Source: Cohnella hashimotonis
GTDB taxonomy: Bacteria > Bacillota > Bacilli > Paenibacillales > Paenibacillaceae
Length of the DNA: 64,000 nt
Direction of reading: 5' to 3'
NCBI RefSeq assembly: GCF_030014955.1
Contig: NZ_JAGRPV010000001.1
Location: forward strand, 744,001-808,000
Shown: positions 10,011 to 17,359 of the stretch, piece by piece
How positions within the stretch are numbered: the first letter of the stretch is position 1
How the letters are laid out: each line of letters opens with the position of its first letter
Made by a program: the position numbers and the translations under genes
The notes under the pieces: model-generated
What the model was told of the DNA's origin: nothing
Seen by the model: the letters and a program-made list of their open reading frames with translations, nothing else
Databases searched by the model: none

Positions 10011-10100
10011 TATGACTCGGCTTTGCGAAGTCATGACCTGCATGACAAAAGCGATGACGGCTGTTCACTAGTGGAAACGACGACTAAAACTTACGCTAGA
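10011..10100 (+). repeat. Dispersed ~90 bp intergenic repeat, copy B
   Basis: Direct-orientation copy of 1766-1856, starting 7 bp after the terminator of the SLH gene and ending 36 bp before the cupin start. The ATGACT/AGTCAT inverted repeat and the CTAAAACTTACGCTAGA end are kept; differences concentrate in the stretch after CACTAGTGG. The two copies flank the SLH gene, so recombination between them would remove that gene cleanly. Confidence 0.8.
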
Positions 10101-10136
10101 AATAGCCATTATTGAAAATAAGGAGAATGATCCGAC

Positions 10137-10739
10137 ATGATCGCAGCATCAGCTCAAAGAACGATACACAATCCGCAGATCGGTGACGTCGTTACCTTTC
10201 TGACGACGACCCAGGAATCGGGCGGCGCTTACGAGTGGGTAGAGGTCCGCCTTCAACCCGGAGGCGGCACGCCCTTGCACTACCATACGACGTTCGAGGA
10301 GGAGTTCGAAGCGCTGGACGGCAGGCTGTCGCTTGACTGCGACGGCAGGACGCTGCTGCTGACGCCTGGCCAGAAGGCAGTGGCGCCTCTGGGCTCGAAG
10401 CATCGCTTTTACAACCAGGAGAAGACAGAGATCGTGTTCCGCGTGAAGGTGCTTCCGGCTCGCAGCTTCGAGAAGTTTCTGCGCATGCAGTACGGTCTCG
10501 CCCGCGATGGCAGGACAGGCGCGAACAGCATGCCGAAGAGCATGCTTGAGCTGGCAGTAGTCATCCGCATGGGCGAGAGCTACCTGATCGGTCCGCCGGT
10601 CTGGCTGCAGAAGGGCATGTTCGGACTGCTGTACCGGATTGCGCGGTGGCGCGGCGTGGAGCGGAGGCTGCTTGCTCTCTATTGCACGGAGACGGCGGGA
10701 AAAGAAGGCGCCGGCGAGCGGTATGCCGGGATCTCCTGA
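10137..10739 (+). CDS. Cupin-domain protein
   Basis: 200 residues with one cupin barrel in residues ~20-100. Motif 1 is visible as HYHTTFEEEFEALDGRL (two His and a Glu that normally hold a metal), and motif 2 as PLGSKHRFYN with the third His. The C-terminal third (~110-190) is helical, lacks a second cupin motif and contains a hydrophobic patch. Family members range from dioxygenases to sugar-binding regulators; the substrate cannot be told from the sequence. AAGGAG stands 10 bases before the ATG. The gene has repeat copy B as its leader and is followed by a strong GC hairpin. Confidence 0.85.
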   Translation: MIAASAQRTIHNPQIGDVVTFLTTTQESGGAYEWVEVRLQPGGGTPLHYHTTFEEEFEALDGRLSLDCDGRTLLLTPGQKAVAPLGSKHRFYNQEKTEIVFRVKVLPARSFEKFLRMQYGLARDGRTGANSMPKSMLELAVVIRMGESYLIGPPVWLQKGMFGLLYRIARWRGVERRLLALYCTETAGKEGAGERYAGIS

Positions 10740-10793
10740 CGATCCGATTATCCGCGAGGAGAAGGTGAATGAATATCGATTGGATCATGCAGG

Positions 10794-10821
10794 GAGCCCC
10801 GGCCGCTATCGGCCGGGGCTC
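10794..10821 (+). terminator. Perfect 12 bp GC hairpin, probable terminator or 3' stabiliser
   Basis: GAGCCCCGGCCG, loop CTAT, CGGCCGGGGCTC: 12 perfect pairs about 55 bp after the cupin stop. It lacks a T-run on the plus strand, so it may stabilise the 3' end rather than be a standard terminator. Confidence 0.55.
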
Positions 10822-10908
10822 TTCGCACAAAAAAACGCGAAGCCCATTAGGACGATGCGCCCGGATTTGGTAAAATAAGCGGACAATCACGATTCCAAGG
10901 AGAACCTC

Positions 10909-11484
10909 ATGAAACTCGGCTTCGATATCGACGACACGCTGATCAACCTGCGCGAGCACGCCTTTCATCTATACAACCGGAGGTTGGGCACGCAGGTCGA
11001 TATCGCGCGCATGCGCGAGCTGAACTGCATCCCCATTCACGAGGCGTTCGGCCTGATCGCGGAAGAAGGCAAGCGGATGTGGGGCGAGCTGCGCGAGGAA
11101 ATTTACTTCAGCGATTGCCCGGCTTATCCCGACGCGGTAGAAGCGCTGCAGACGCTGGACCGGCAGGGGCACGAGATTTATTACATTACCGCCCGGGCGC
11201 AGGGACATTGCGACAAGACGCTTGAATGGCTGACCGCGGCGGGATTCCCGGTGCGTCCGGGCAGATTCTTCTGCGGCATGGGCGACGCGGAAAAGGTTCA
11301 TGTCATCCGCGACCTCGCGCTCGATTATTATTTCGACGATAAGCCCGCTGTCATCGATACCTTAGCCGCGCTGGCGATGAAGGTATACATCCGCGATCAG
11401 CCGTATAACCGGCATTTGGACGCGCCCCGTATTCATTCATGGGGCGAACTGCTGAGCTTGTTGAATATTTCTCCGCTTGAATGA
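10909..11484 (+). CDS. HAD-superfamily hydrolase, 5'-nucleotidase-like
   Basis: 191 residues. HAD motif I is FDIDDTLI (residues 4-11; nucleophile and acid/base Asp), motif II is the Thr in YYITARAQG, and motif IV is YYFDDKP near residue 145. The small size, the helical cap between motifs I and II and the DIDDTL/FDDKP pattern fit the YqfW/5' nucleotidase-like group rather than the Cof group next door. It is a cytosolic phosphatase of unknown substrate. AAGGAG lies 7 bases before the ATG. It is monocistronic and convergent with the MFS gene, sharing the hairpin at 11576-11605. Confidence 0.85.
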   Translation: MKLGFDIDDTLINLREHAFHLYNRRLGTQVDIARMRELNCIPIHEAFGLIAEEGKRMWGELREEIYFSDCPAYPDAVEALQTLDRQGHEIYYITARAQGHCDKTLEWLTAAGFPVRPGRFFCGMGDAEKVHVIRDLALDYYFDDKPAVIDTLAALAMKVYIRDQPYNRHLDAPRIHSWGELLSLLNISPLE

Positions 11485-11566
11485 CGGGCGTTGGGGGCCG
11501 ATACCAGCCGCAGAAACAGCGCTTGGGAGGCTTATATGTCGGCTAGCTGGCGTATTGCGTTTTTGT

Positions 11567-11605
11567 AAAAAGATAGCCCGTATGCGCCTGCCGGCGTACA
11601 CGGGC
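11567..11605 (-). terminator. Terminator of the MFS gene (may also stop the HAD gene)
   Basis: A 13 bp stem at 11576-11605 (GCCCGTATGCGCC with GGCGTACACGGGC, one mismatch, loop TGCC) is followed on the minus strand by TATCTTTTT. In the plus direction the stem follows the HAD gene stop by 90 bp without a good T-run. Confidence 0.85.
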
Positions 11606-11621
11606 CTCTTGCTGTACAGTT

Positions 11622-13265
11622 TTAGTGCTGTGCCGCGTAAGCCTCGGCTTCTGCTTCGGCGGCCGGATCCATTCGCTCGCGGCTCATAAGTAACGCGGCG
11701 GCAAGCGCCAGCACGGCCGGGATCAGGCTCCACATAAAGGTGGCCGAGATCGAGGACGACAGCCCGTCGGTGACCTTTGCCAGCAGGTCGTGCGGAATGT
11801 GCGAGCGCGCAGCGGGCTCCATGAGCGCATGCGGGTCGCTTAGGTTGAGCCCGCCGAGCGCGTCGGGTCCGGTATTTCCGCCAGCGCCTCCGTTCGCTGC
11901 GGCGCCGCCTAAGGAGCCGGCCCCGTTGTCGCCGGCCGTCGCAGCCGTGCCGTCTGCGGTCGCGCTTCCGCCGAGCGTGCCTCCGCCGAGCGCTTCCGAC
12001 AGCTTGCGGGCCATGGCGTGGCTCTGGATGATGCCGAACACCGTGATGCCGAGCGTCATCCCCAGCGAGCGCAGGAAGTTCAGCGTCGAGCTGGCGGAGC
12101 CGCGCTTGTTGGCGGGCAGGGCGTGGATGGCGGCGTTGCCCAGCACGGAGAAGGTCGCGCCGACGCCGAGCCCGACGAGCACCATGTAGACCGTGACGAT
12201 CCAGCGCGGCGTATCCGACGTCAGCGTCGTCAGCAGCGCGATGCCGGCGACGAGAATGACGACGTTAGGAATAAGGATCGTACGGTAGGACAGCTTGCTC
12301 AGCAGGCTGCCGCCGAGCGTCGCGGTTACGACGGTACCCAGCATCATCGGCAGCAGGACCATGCCCGAATTCGTTGCCGATCCGCCGAGTACGCCTTGCA
12401 TATAGATGGGAATGTAAACCGACGCGGTAATGAACGCGGCGCCGCTCAGCATGGCGAGCGCATTGCTCGTCGCGTACAGTCTGCTGCGGAACATCGCAAA
12501 CGAGATGATCGGCTCTACGGCGCGCCGCTCCGCCCATACGAACAGCAGCGCGAGCGCGGCGGCTCCTGCGAACAAACCGATAATTTCCGCGGAGTCCCAG
12601 GCGAACGTCTTGCCGCCGAGCTCCATGGCGAACACGAGACAGACGATCGTGCCGACGAGCGAGGCGGCGCCGGTCCAATCGATCACCTGGCGGTCGTGCT
12701 GCGCCGACTCTTTGTAGAAGAAGGCGATCATCGCGAACGCGATCAGTCCGAGCGGCAGATTGATATAGAAGATCCAGTTCCACCCGATATGATCCGTGAT
12801 ATAGGCGCCGAGCAGCGGCCCGAAGATGCTGGAGAGGCCGAATACCGCGCCGAACAGGCCGCCCAGCTTGCCCCGGCTCTCCGGCGGCACGGCGTCGAAC
12901 ATGATGGTAAAGGCAATCGGCACCAGCGCGCCCGCCCCGATCCCCTGCACGGCCCGGTACAGGCTGAGCTGCAGGATCGAATCGGCCGTGCCGCAGAGGG
13001 CCGAGCCGACCATGAAGCAGATGACGCCGAAGACGAAGAATCGCTTGCGCCCGTACATATCCGAAAGTTTGCCGAAGATCGGCATGCCCGCCATTTCCGC
13101 GACCATGTAGGCCGACGTTACCCACACGAATTTGTCGAGACCGCCGAGTTCCCCGATGATGGAGCCCATGGCCGTCGCGGTGATGGAGTTGTCCATCGAG
13201 GCCATCAGGATGGAGAGCAGGAGGCCTGCGATCACGATGCCGGTGTTTTGCGTTGTTCGTACCAC
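11622..13265 (-). CDS. DHA2-type MFS multidrug exporter (14 TM)
   Basis: About 547 residues with 14 hydrophobic segments. Family marks: LLLSILMASMDNSITATAMG in TM1, loop motif A as GKLSDMYGRKR, motif C region AVQGIGAGALVPIAFT, and the DHA2 TM14 near the C-terminus. It is a proton-antiport drug exporter of the EmrB/QacA type; substrates unknown. Start: the frame is open to 13343, but AAAGGA at 13276-13281 is 10 bases before GTG 13265 and touches the ATG at 13274, so GTG 13265 is preferred. Odd: about 45 residues of almost pure Gly/Ala/Thr/Asn (TLGGSATADGTAATAG and on) are inserted in the extracytoplasmic loop before TM14, unlike typical members. Confidence 0.92.
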   Translation of the reverse strand: MVRTTQNTGIVIAGLLLSILMASMDNSITATAMGSIIGELGGLDKFVWVTSAYMVAEMAGMPIFGKLSDMYGRKRFFVFGVICFMVGSALCGTADSILQLSLYRAVQGIGAGALVPIAFTIMFDAVPPESRGKLGGLFGAVFGLSSIFGPLLGAYITDHIGWNWIFYINLPLGLIAFAMIAFFYKESAQHDRQVIDWTGAASLVGTIVCLVFAMELGGKTFAWDSAEIIGLFAGAAALALLFVWAERRAVEPIISFAMFRSRLYATSNALAMLSGAAFITASVYIPIYMQGVLGGSATNSGMVLLPMMLGTVVTATLGGSLLSKLSYRTILIPNVVILVAGIALLTTLTSDTPRWIVTVYMVLVGLGVGATFSVLGNAAIHALPANKRGSASSTLNFLRSLGMTLGITVFGIIQSHAMARKLSEALGGGTLGGSATADGTAATAGDNGAGSLGGAAANGGAGGNTGPDALGGLNLSDPHALMEPAARSHIPHDLLAKVTDGLSSSISATFMWSLIPAVLALAAALLMSRERMDPAAEAEAEAYAAQH

Positions 13266-13447
13266 TCGAATCATTCCTTTGCGCTGATTTGGTTCTGCAT
13301 CGTCTTGCTGTCTGTATTCATTGTATGGGAGCGTCCATGACAACAGTCTGTCAGTATTCGCGAGATTTCCGTTTACGCAGGGGCGATTTTGTTAGATGAT
13401 AAGAGGAATGGTTTCGAAATAGACAGATTACAGGATGGGGAGCGAGC

Positions 13448-14245
13448 ATGAGCTACAAAATCGTGTTTTTCGATATCGACGGAACGTTGGTGGACGAGGA
13501 AAAACGCATTCCCGAGGATACGCGTCTCGCCATCGCCGAGCTGAAGGCGAGCGGGATCGAGCCGGTCATCGCGACCGGGCGCGCGCCGTACTTTTTCAAG
13601 TGGCTGCTGGAGGAGCTCGACATCGAGTCGTTCGTCAGCCTGAACGGCGGCTATGTCGTGTATAAGGGCAAGGAGCTGTACGAGCGGCGGATTCCGATCG
13701 GCGATCTGGAAAAGCTTGTCGAGCTGTCGGGACGCGCGGGGCATCCGCTCGTATTCGAGGGCAAAGCGGCCTACCATACGAACCATGAGAACGACGAAGG
13801 CGTCTGGAAAGCCGTCGATTCGCTCCGCGTGGAGCGACCCGGATTCAATGCCGATTTTTGGCGGGGAGAGGGCATTTATCAAGTGTTCCTTCACTGCACG
13901 GAAGGCGAGGAAGCGGCATATTTGCCGGAGCTGCCGGGGCTGCGGTTCATCCGCTGGCATCCGAACGCGCTGGACGTGCTGCCGCATACCGGCTCCAAAG
14001 CCGAGGGCATCCAGGCCATGCTGGACGCGCTCGGCATTCCGGCCGAAGAAGCGATCGCCTTCGGGGACGGCCTGAACGACAAGGAGATGCTGGCGCTCGT
14101 CGGTCTCGGCATCGCGATGGGCAACAGCCATCCGGAGCTGCTGGCGCATGCGGACTATGTGACGGCGCGCGCGGACGAGGGCGGCATCCGTCAGGGGCTG
14201 GTCTATGCGAAATGCATTCCGGACGGGAAGGGGGCCACGGTATGA
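13448..14245 (+). CDS. Cof-type HAD phosphatase
   Basis: 265 residues. Motif I FFDIDGTLVDE (residues 7-17), motif II ViATGRAPYF, motif III Lys in GSKAEGIQAM and motif IV IAFGDGLNDKEML followed by GIAMGNSHPELLAHADYVT are the full Cof/SupH set with a C2-type cap (residues ~85-185). It probably dephosphorylates small phosphosugars, PLP or flavin-type phosphates in the cytosol. GGGGAGCG precedes the ATG. Its TGA overlaps the ATG of the NUDIX gene (ATGA), so the two are translationally coupled and may act together in clearing damaged or surplus phosphorylated metabolites. Confidence 0.93.
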   Translation: MSYKIVFFDIDGTLVDEEKRIPEDTRLAIAELKASGIEPVIATGRAPYFFKWLLEELDIESFVSLNGGYVVYKGKELYERRIPIGDLEKLVELSGRAGHPLVFEGKAAYHTNHENDEGVWKAVDSLRVERPGFNADFWRGEGIYQVFLHCTEGEEAAYLPELPGLRFIRWHPNALDVLPHTGSKAEGIQAMLDALGIPAEEAIAFGDGLNDKEMLALVGLGIAMGNSHPELLAHADYVTARADEGGIRQGLVYAKCIPDGKGATV

Positions 14246-14808
14246 GTTTGGAAGTGAATTTTTGCTCGTCGTGCGGGTCCGCGATGGAGACGCGCGACGT
14301 CGACGGCACGCCGCGACGTGCGTGTACCGCATGCAGCTTCGTGCATTGGGGCAACTACAGCATCGGCGTAGGTGCGCTTGTGGAGCGGGAGGGCAAGATT
14401 CTGCTCGTGCGCAGGGCGCAGGAGCCGGGCAAAGGGTACTGGACGAACCCGGGCGGATACGCGGAGCAGCTGGAGCAAATTAACGAGACGGTGCGGCGCG
14501 AGGTGCTGGAGGAGACGGGCATCGATGCAGTCGTGACGGGCGTCGCTGCGCTGCGGGACCAGCCGAGAGTCGTGCACAATCTGTACGTCGCCTTCACGAT
14601 GGCATACGTCGGCGGCGAGCCGGTGCCGGACGGCGTGGAGGTGGATGCGGCGGGATTTTACGGGCTGGAGGAGCTCGAGACGATGAACGTGGCGCCGTTC
14701 ACGCGCTGGCTCGTCGACGTCGCGATGAAGCGCGACGGATCCGCAGGCCTCGCCGTCGACGAAGCGCCGATCGTGCCGCTGCCGGGGTACGGGTTGTTTC
14801 GCATTTAA
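14242..14808 (+). CDS. NUDIX hydrolase with N-terminal zinc ribbon
   Basis: 188 residues. An N-terminal CSSCG ... CTAC four-cysteine ribbon (residues ~8-34) precedes a NUDIX domain whose box is complete: GGYAEQLEQINETVRR then EVLEETGI, matching GX5EX7REUXEEXGU. The ribbon plus NUDIX arrangement is seen in NudC-like and ADP-ribose-type hydrolases. Substrate not predictable; nucleoside diphosphate linked compounds are expected. Start ATG 14242 is set by overlap with the HAD stop and by GGAAGGGGG upstream. Downstream lies the minisatellite region and no obvious hairpin terminator directly after the stop. Confidence 0.92.
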   Translation: MSLEVNFCSSCGSAMETRDVDGTPRRACTACSFVHWGNYSIGVGALVEREGKILLVRRAQEPGKGYWTNPGGYAEQLEQINETVRREVLEETGIDAVVTGVAALRDQPRVVHNLYVAFTMAYVGGEPVPDGVEVDAAGFYGLEELETMNVAPFTRWLVDVAMKRDGSAGLAVDEAPIVPLPGYGLFRI

Positions 14809-14828
14809 GCGGCGGCCGGAGAGAGAGA

Positions 14829-14900
14829 TGCCGCTGTTGCTCGCCGGATTGAGGCTTGGCAGGCATAAGGAACCGATGGGCCGTTACTGTATTCGCTGAA
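14829..14900. repeat. Diverged single unit related to the 15.1-15.6 kb array
   Basis: The stretch starting TGCCGCTGTTGCTCGCCGGA and containing GGCATAAGGAAC and GGGCCGTTACTG resembles one unit of the array at 15134-15575 (CCGTTATTGCTTGCCGGAG ... CATAAGGAAC) with many substitutions. It suggests an older, larger array that was invaded by or replaced with the family at 14908-15103. Confidence 0.5.
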
Positions 14901-14907
14901 AGATGGT

Positions 14908-15103
14908 CTCTCGCAGAATAACGATGTGCGGCATCGTTAATCGGGTGAAACCAGGTTACTCTTGCGGAATAACGATGTGCGGCATCGTTAATCGGATGAA
15001 ACTCAGACACTCTCACGGAATAACGATGAGCGGCATCGTTAATCGAGTGAAACCAGGTTACTCTCGCGGAATAACGATGAGCGGCATCGTTAATCGGACG
15101 GAA
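14908..15103. repeat. Minisatellite family 1: four 51 bp units
   Basis: Units start at 14917, 14968, 15019 and 15070, a strict 51 bp period. Each contains a 7 bp inverted repeat AACGATG-5 nt-CATCGTT, so each transcript unit would fold to a hairpin; the loop varies (TGCGG or AGCGG). The rest (TTAATCGGGTGAAACCAGG) varies slightly. There are no unique spacers, so this is not a CRISPR array. The run lies between convergent genes (NUDIX and PNPOx-like). Confidence 0.9.
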
Positions 15104-15133
15104 TTTCTGCGATTCTAGTCAATAAGTTACCTT

Positions 15134-15575
15134 TTGCCGCTATCGCGTCGCCGGAGTGGGGTCCACGCAGCCATAAGGAACTTTTGTGCCGTTATTGCTT
15201 GCCGGAGTGGGGTCCACGCAGCCATAAGGAACTTTTGTGCCGTTATTACTTGCCGGAGTGGGGTCCACGCAGCCATAAGGAACTTTTGTGCCGTTATTGC
15301 TTGCCGGAGTGGGGTCCACGCAGCCATAAGGAACTTTTGTGCCGTTATTGCTTGCCGGAGTGGGGTCCACGCAGCCATAAGGAACTTTTGTGCCGCTATT
15401 GCTCGCCGGAGTGGGGGTTCACGCAGCCATTAGGAACTTTTATGCCGCTATTGCTCGCGAGAGTGGGGGGGCCGCGCAGCCATAAGGAACTTTGTGCAGC
15501 TATTGCTCGCCGGAGTGAGGGCCGCGCAGCCATAAGGAACTTTTTTGCCGCTATCGCGTCCCCGGAGTGGGGCTT
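15134..15575. repeat. Minisatellite family 2: about eight 51-52 bp units
   Basis: Unit starts (GCCGGAGTGG or variants) fall at 15150, 15201, 15252, 15303, 15354, 15405, 15457, 15509 and 15560: 51 bp, drifting to 52 in the diverged right-hand copies. The middle copies are almost identical, the outer ones decayed, as expected for unequal exchange. GTGG-GGT-CCAC gives a small hairpin per unit. Because 51 is divisible by three, spurious repetitive open frames run on both strands; they have no ribosome sites and are not called as genes. Confidence 0.92.
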
Positions 15576-15579
15576 CATC

Positions 15580-15629
15580 AAAAAAAGCAGCATCGGGGTC
15601 GCCGTTTCAGACGCCCGAGCTGCTTTTTT
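15580..15629 (-). terminator. Bidirectional terminator at the end of the repeat region
   Basis: AAAAAAGCAGC at 15581-15591 pairs with GCTGCTTTTTT at 15619-15629, with an inner TCGGGG/CCCGA stem. It has A/T tracts on both sides. On the minus strand it ends the PNPOx-like gene 16 bp after its stop. Confidence 0.9.
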
Positions 15630-15644
15630 GAATTGCAATGTGTG

Positions 15645-16061
15645 TTATGACGGGCGCCAAGCCTGCTGCTCCCCGTCTTTTTCCGTGTACAAAATGAGCG
15701 TCGGCGCAAGCTTCAGGATGACGTAGTCGGGATCATGCGGGCCGTCGAGCCACTTCTCGAAGTAGCCTTTCCACACGTCCGACTTCAGCTCCTCGTCCGT
15801 CGAGATCGCGACCTCGCCCTGCACTTCGACGATCTCGCCCGGCCACAGCCGGCCCTCAAGGCCGAGCAGCAGGGACGCCTTCGGATTGGCTTTGAGCTCG
15901 TCGACTTTGTGCGTGTCGCGGTGCGTCGCGAGCAGGATCGTCAGTCCGTCGTTGAACACCCTCATATAACGCAGCGAAGGCTGGCCGTCATGGACGGTCG
16001 CGAACGCTCCGAATTTATATTTTCCGATTGCTTCTGTCAGCTTCTTCTCCAGATCGCTCAT
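15645..16061 (-). CDS. Pyridoxamine 5'-phosphate oxidase-like (general stress protein 26) family protein
   Basis: 138 residues forming one split-barrel flavin-binding fold: FGAFATVHDGQPSLRYMRV, then LLATHRDTHKVDELKANPKA (residues ~43-62) and IVEVQGEVAI, which are the conserved elements of the general-stress FMN-binding group. It lacks the C-terminal PNPOx active region, so it is unlikely to be a true PdxH and more likely binds FMN or F420-like flavin or haem in stress defence. GGGAGC precedes the ATG by 8 bases. It is monocistronic and convergent with the NUDIX gene across the minisatellite region. Confidence 0.9.
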   Translation of the reverse strand: MSDLEKKLTEAIGKYKFGAFATVHDGQPSLRYMRVFNDGLTILLATHRDTHKVDELKANPKASLLLGLEGRLWPGEIVEVQGEVAISTDEELKSDVWKGYFEKWLDGPHDPDYVILKLAPTLILYTEKDGEQQAWRPS

Positions 16062-16188
16062 GCAGATCAGCTCCCATCTGTTTGGTCTCGTTTATCGTAC
16101 CCGGATCTTGGAGTCGCCAACCATCGGCGGCCGGCCCTATGTGCAGCCATGTTATCGTCGATGGCCATGTTGAAGGGGCGACGGCTTA

Positions 16189-17214
16189 TTAGTGTTCTTC
16201 CGATGGCGGGGCGCAAGACGCGCGCTCGATAAACGCGCCATAAATGGACAGCTTGGTCGGATTGCCGCCATAGTCGATCTTGCGGATCAAAAAGTCGACG
16301 GCCTCGTAGCCGAGCTGCTCGCGCTGTACTTGGACCGTCGTGAGCGGAGGCCTCGTACGGGCGGCTTCTTCGATGTCGTCGAAGGCTGCAACGGACAGCG
16401 AGCCGGGGATCTGTACGCCCATCGCGGTCAGCATCTCGATCAGATTGACGGCGATGCGGTCGTTGGCGCAAAACCAAGCCGTCGGATAGCCGCTCAGCCC
16501 ATCCAGCCAGGCCTGCACCTCGGATGGCTGCGAATGAAGCGTCGCGAGCGGGGCCTCGCCGGTCAGGCAGTATTCCTCGGGGATGGCGAGCCCGGCCTCG
16601 CTCATCGCCTGGCAAAAACCGAGCCAGCGCTCCATAAAACTGCGGGTCATGCCGATCGCGCCTATAAATCCGATCTCGCGGTGACCGAGACCGATCAGGT
16701 ACGACACGATGCGGTAAGCCTCGGTCGTATTGGCGGTAACGACGGCGTCGAGCTTCAGCGTGTCGTAGTCGTGGTCGACGATGACGAGCGGCGCGCCGAG
16801 CTCCAGCAGATGGCGGACGTAGGCTTCTCGGAAGACCCCGATTAGCAGCAAGCCTTCGAACACGGCCAGATGCCATTCTTCCGGCAGCAGTAACGCCTCC
16901 TCCATTCGCTCCGTGATCTCGCACAGTACCGCCGTGCTCCCGGTTTCCTTTGCCCGCCTGTCGATTGCCCAATAGATTTCCCTATAGAAGCCTTGGTCAT
17001 GCCGGATATACTTCGGAATAAGGACGAGCAGGTTGCGGGTTCGCCGTCCCTCCTTGTCCGTACGCGCCCGGTAGCCGAGCCGGTTCGCCGTTTCGAATAT
17101 GCGGTCGCGCAGCGATTCGCTCACACCAGGTTTGCCGCTCAGGGCAAGCGATACGGCGTTTTTGGAGACGCCGAGCGCGTCCGCGATCTGTTGCATGGAT
17201 ACTTTGCCGCTCAT
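16189..17214 (-). CDS. LacI/GalR-family transcriptional regulator, probable repressor of the beta-mannosidase gene
   Basis: 341 residues. An N-terminal LacI helix-turn-helix (MQQIADALGVSKNAVSLALS, residues ~7-26) and hinge (LRDRIFETANRLGYRA) precede a periplasmic-binding-protein-like effector domain (~60-330) with WFCANDRIAVNLIEML and SVAAFDDIEEAARTRPPLTT near the end, both typical. The protein is cytoplasmic. It is divergent from the GH2 beta-mannosidase, with 145 bp between start codons that hold paired TTTGTCAA boxes and the GH2 promoter; a manno-oligosaccharide or other beta-mannoside inducer is inferred from that context. Confidence 0.92.
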   Translation of the reverse strand: MSGKVSMQQIADALGVSKNAVSLALSGKPGVSESLRDRIFETANRLGYRARTDKEGRRTRNLLVLIPKYIRHDQGFYREIYWAIDRRAKETGSTAVLCEITERMEEALLLPEEWHLAVFEGLLLIGVFREAYVRHLLELGAPLVIVDHDYDTLKLDAVVTANTTEAYRIVSYLIGLGHREIGFIGAIGMTRSFMERWLGFCQAMSEAGLAIPEEYCLTGEAPLATLHSQPSEVQAWLDGLSGYPTAWFCANDRIAVNLIEMLTAMGVQIPGSLSVAAFDDIEEAARTRPPLTTVQVQREQLGYEAVDFLIRKIDYGGNPTKLSIYGAFIERASCAPPSEEH

Positions 17215-17263
17215 CGTCGTTTAACCTCGAATCTGATGGGATGCTGTCGCTTTACACATTGAA

Positions 17264-17313
17264 GTTTGTCAAGCGGTTTGTCAATTGATGCGCGCAAGGC
17301 AATGCTCTATGAT
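17264..17313 (+). promoter_or_regulatory. GH2 promoter with paired GTTTGTCAA boxes
   Basis: TTGATG (17285-17290), 17 bp, TATGAT (17308-17313) forms a good sigma-A promoter reading into the beta-mannosidase. Immediately upstream is a direct repeat GTTTGTCAA at 17264-17272 and 17276-17284 (12 bp apart), and TCAATTGA at 17281-17288 is an 8 bp palindrome overlapping the -35. These are candidate sites for the LacI-type regulator encoded opposite. The same boxes read TTGACAAAC on the minus strand and could give the -35 of the regulator gene. Confidence 0.65.
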
Positions 17314-17359
17314 GTGTGCGAAGGAAGACATACGGACGAGGAACGGGGCGGTACGAGAG

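Noticed and set aside
10769..10873. 34-residue plus-strand frame with a fair ribosome site (MNIDWIMQGAP)
   Set aside because: It runs through the perfect GC hairpin and has no recognisable feature; more likely 3' non-coding sequence.
12018..13340. 440-codon plus-strand open frame over the MFS gene
   Set aside because: Arg/Gln/His-rich composition without motifs and antisense to a clear 14-TM transporter.
15134..15433. Repetitive open frames on both strands of the minisatellite as secreted repeat proteins
   Set aside because: The frames arise because 51 is a multiple of three; no ribosome site or signal peptide is found and both strands are equally open.
14908..15575. CRISPR array
   Set aside because: Units are contiguous 51 bp tandem copies with no unique spacers, and no cas genes are present.
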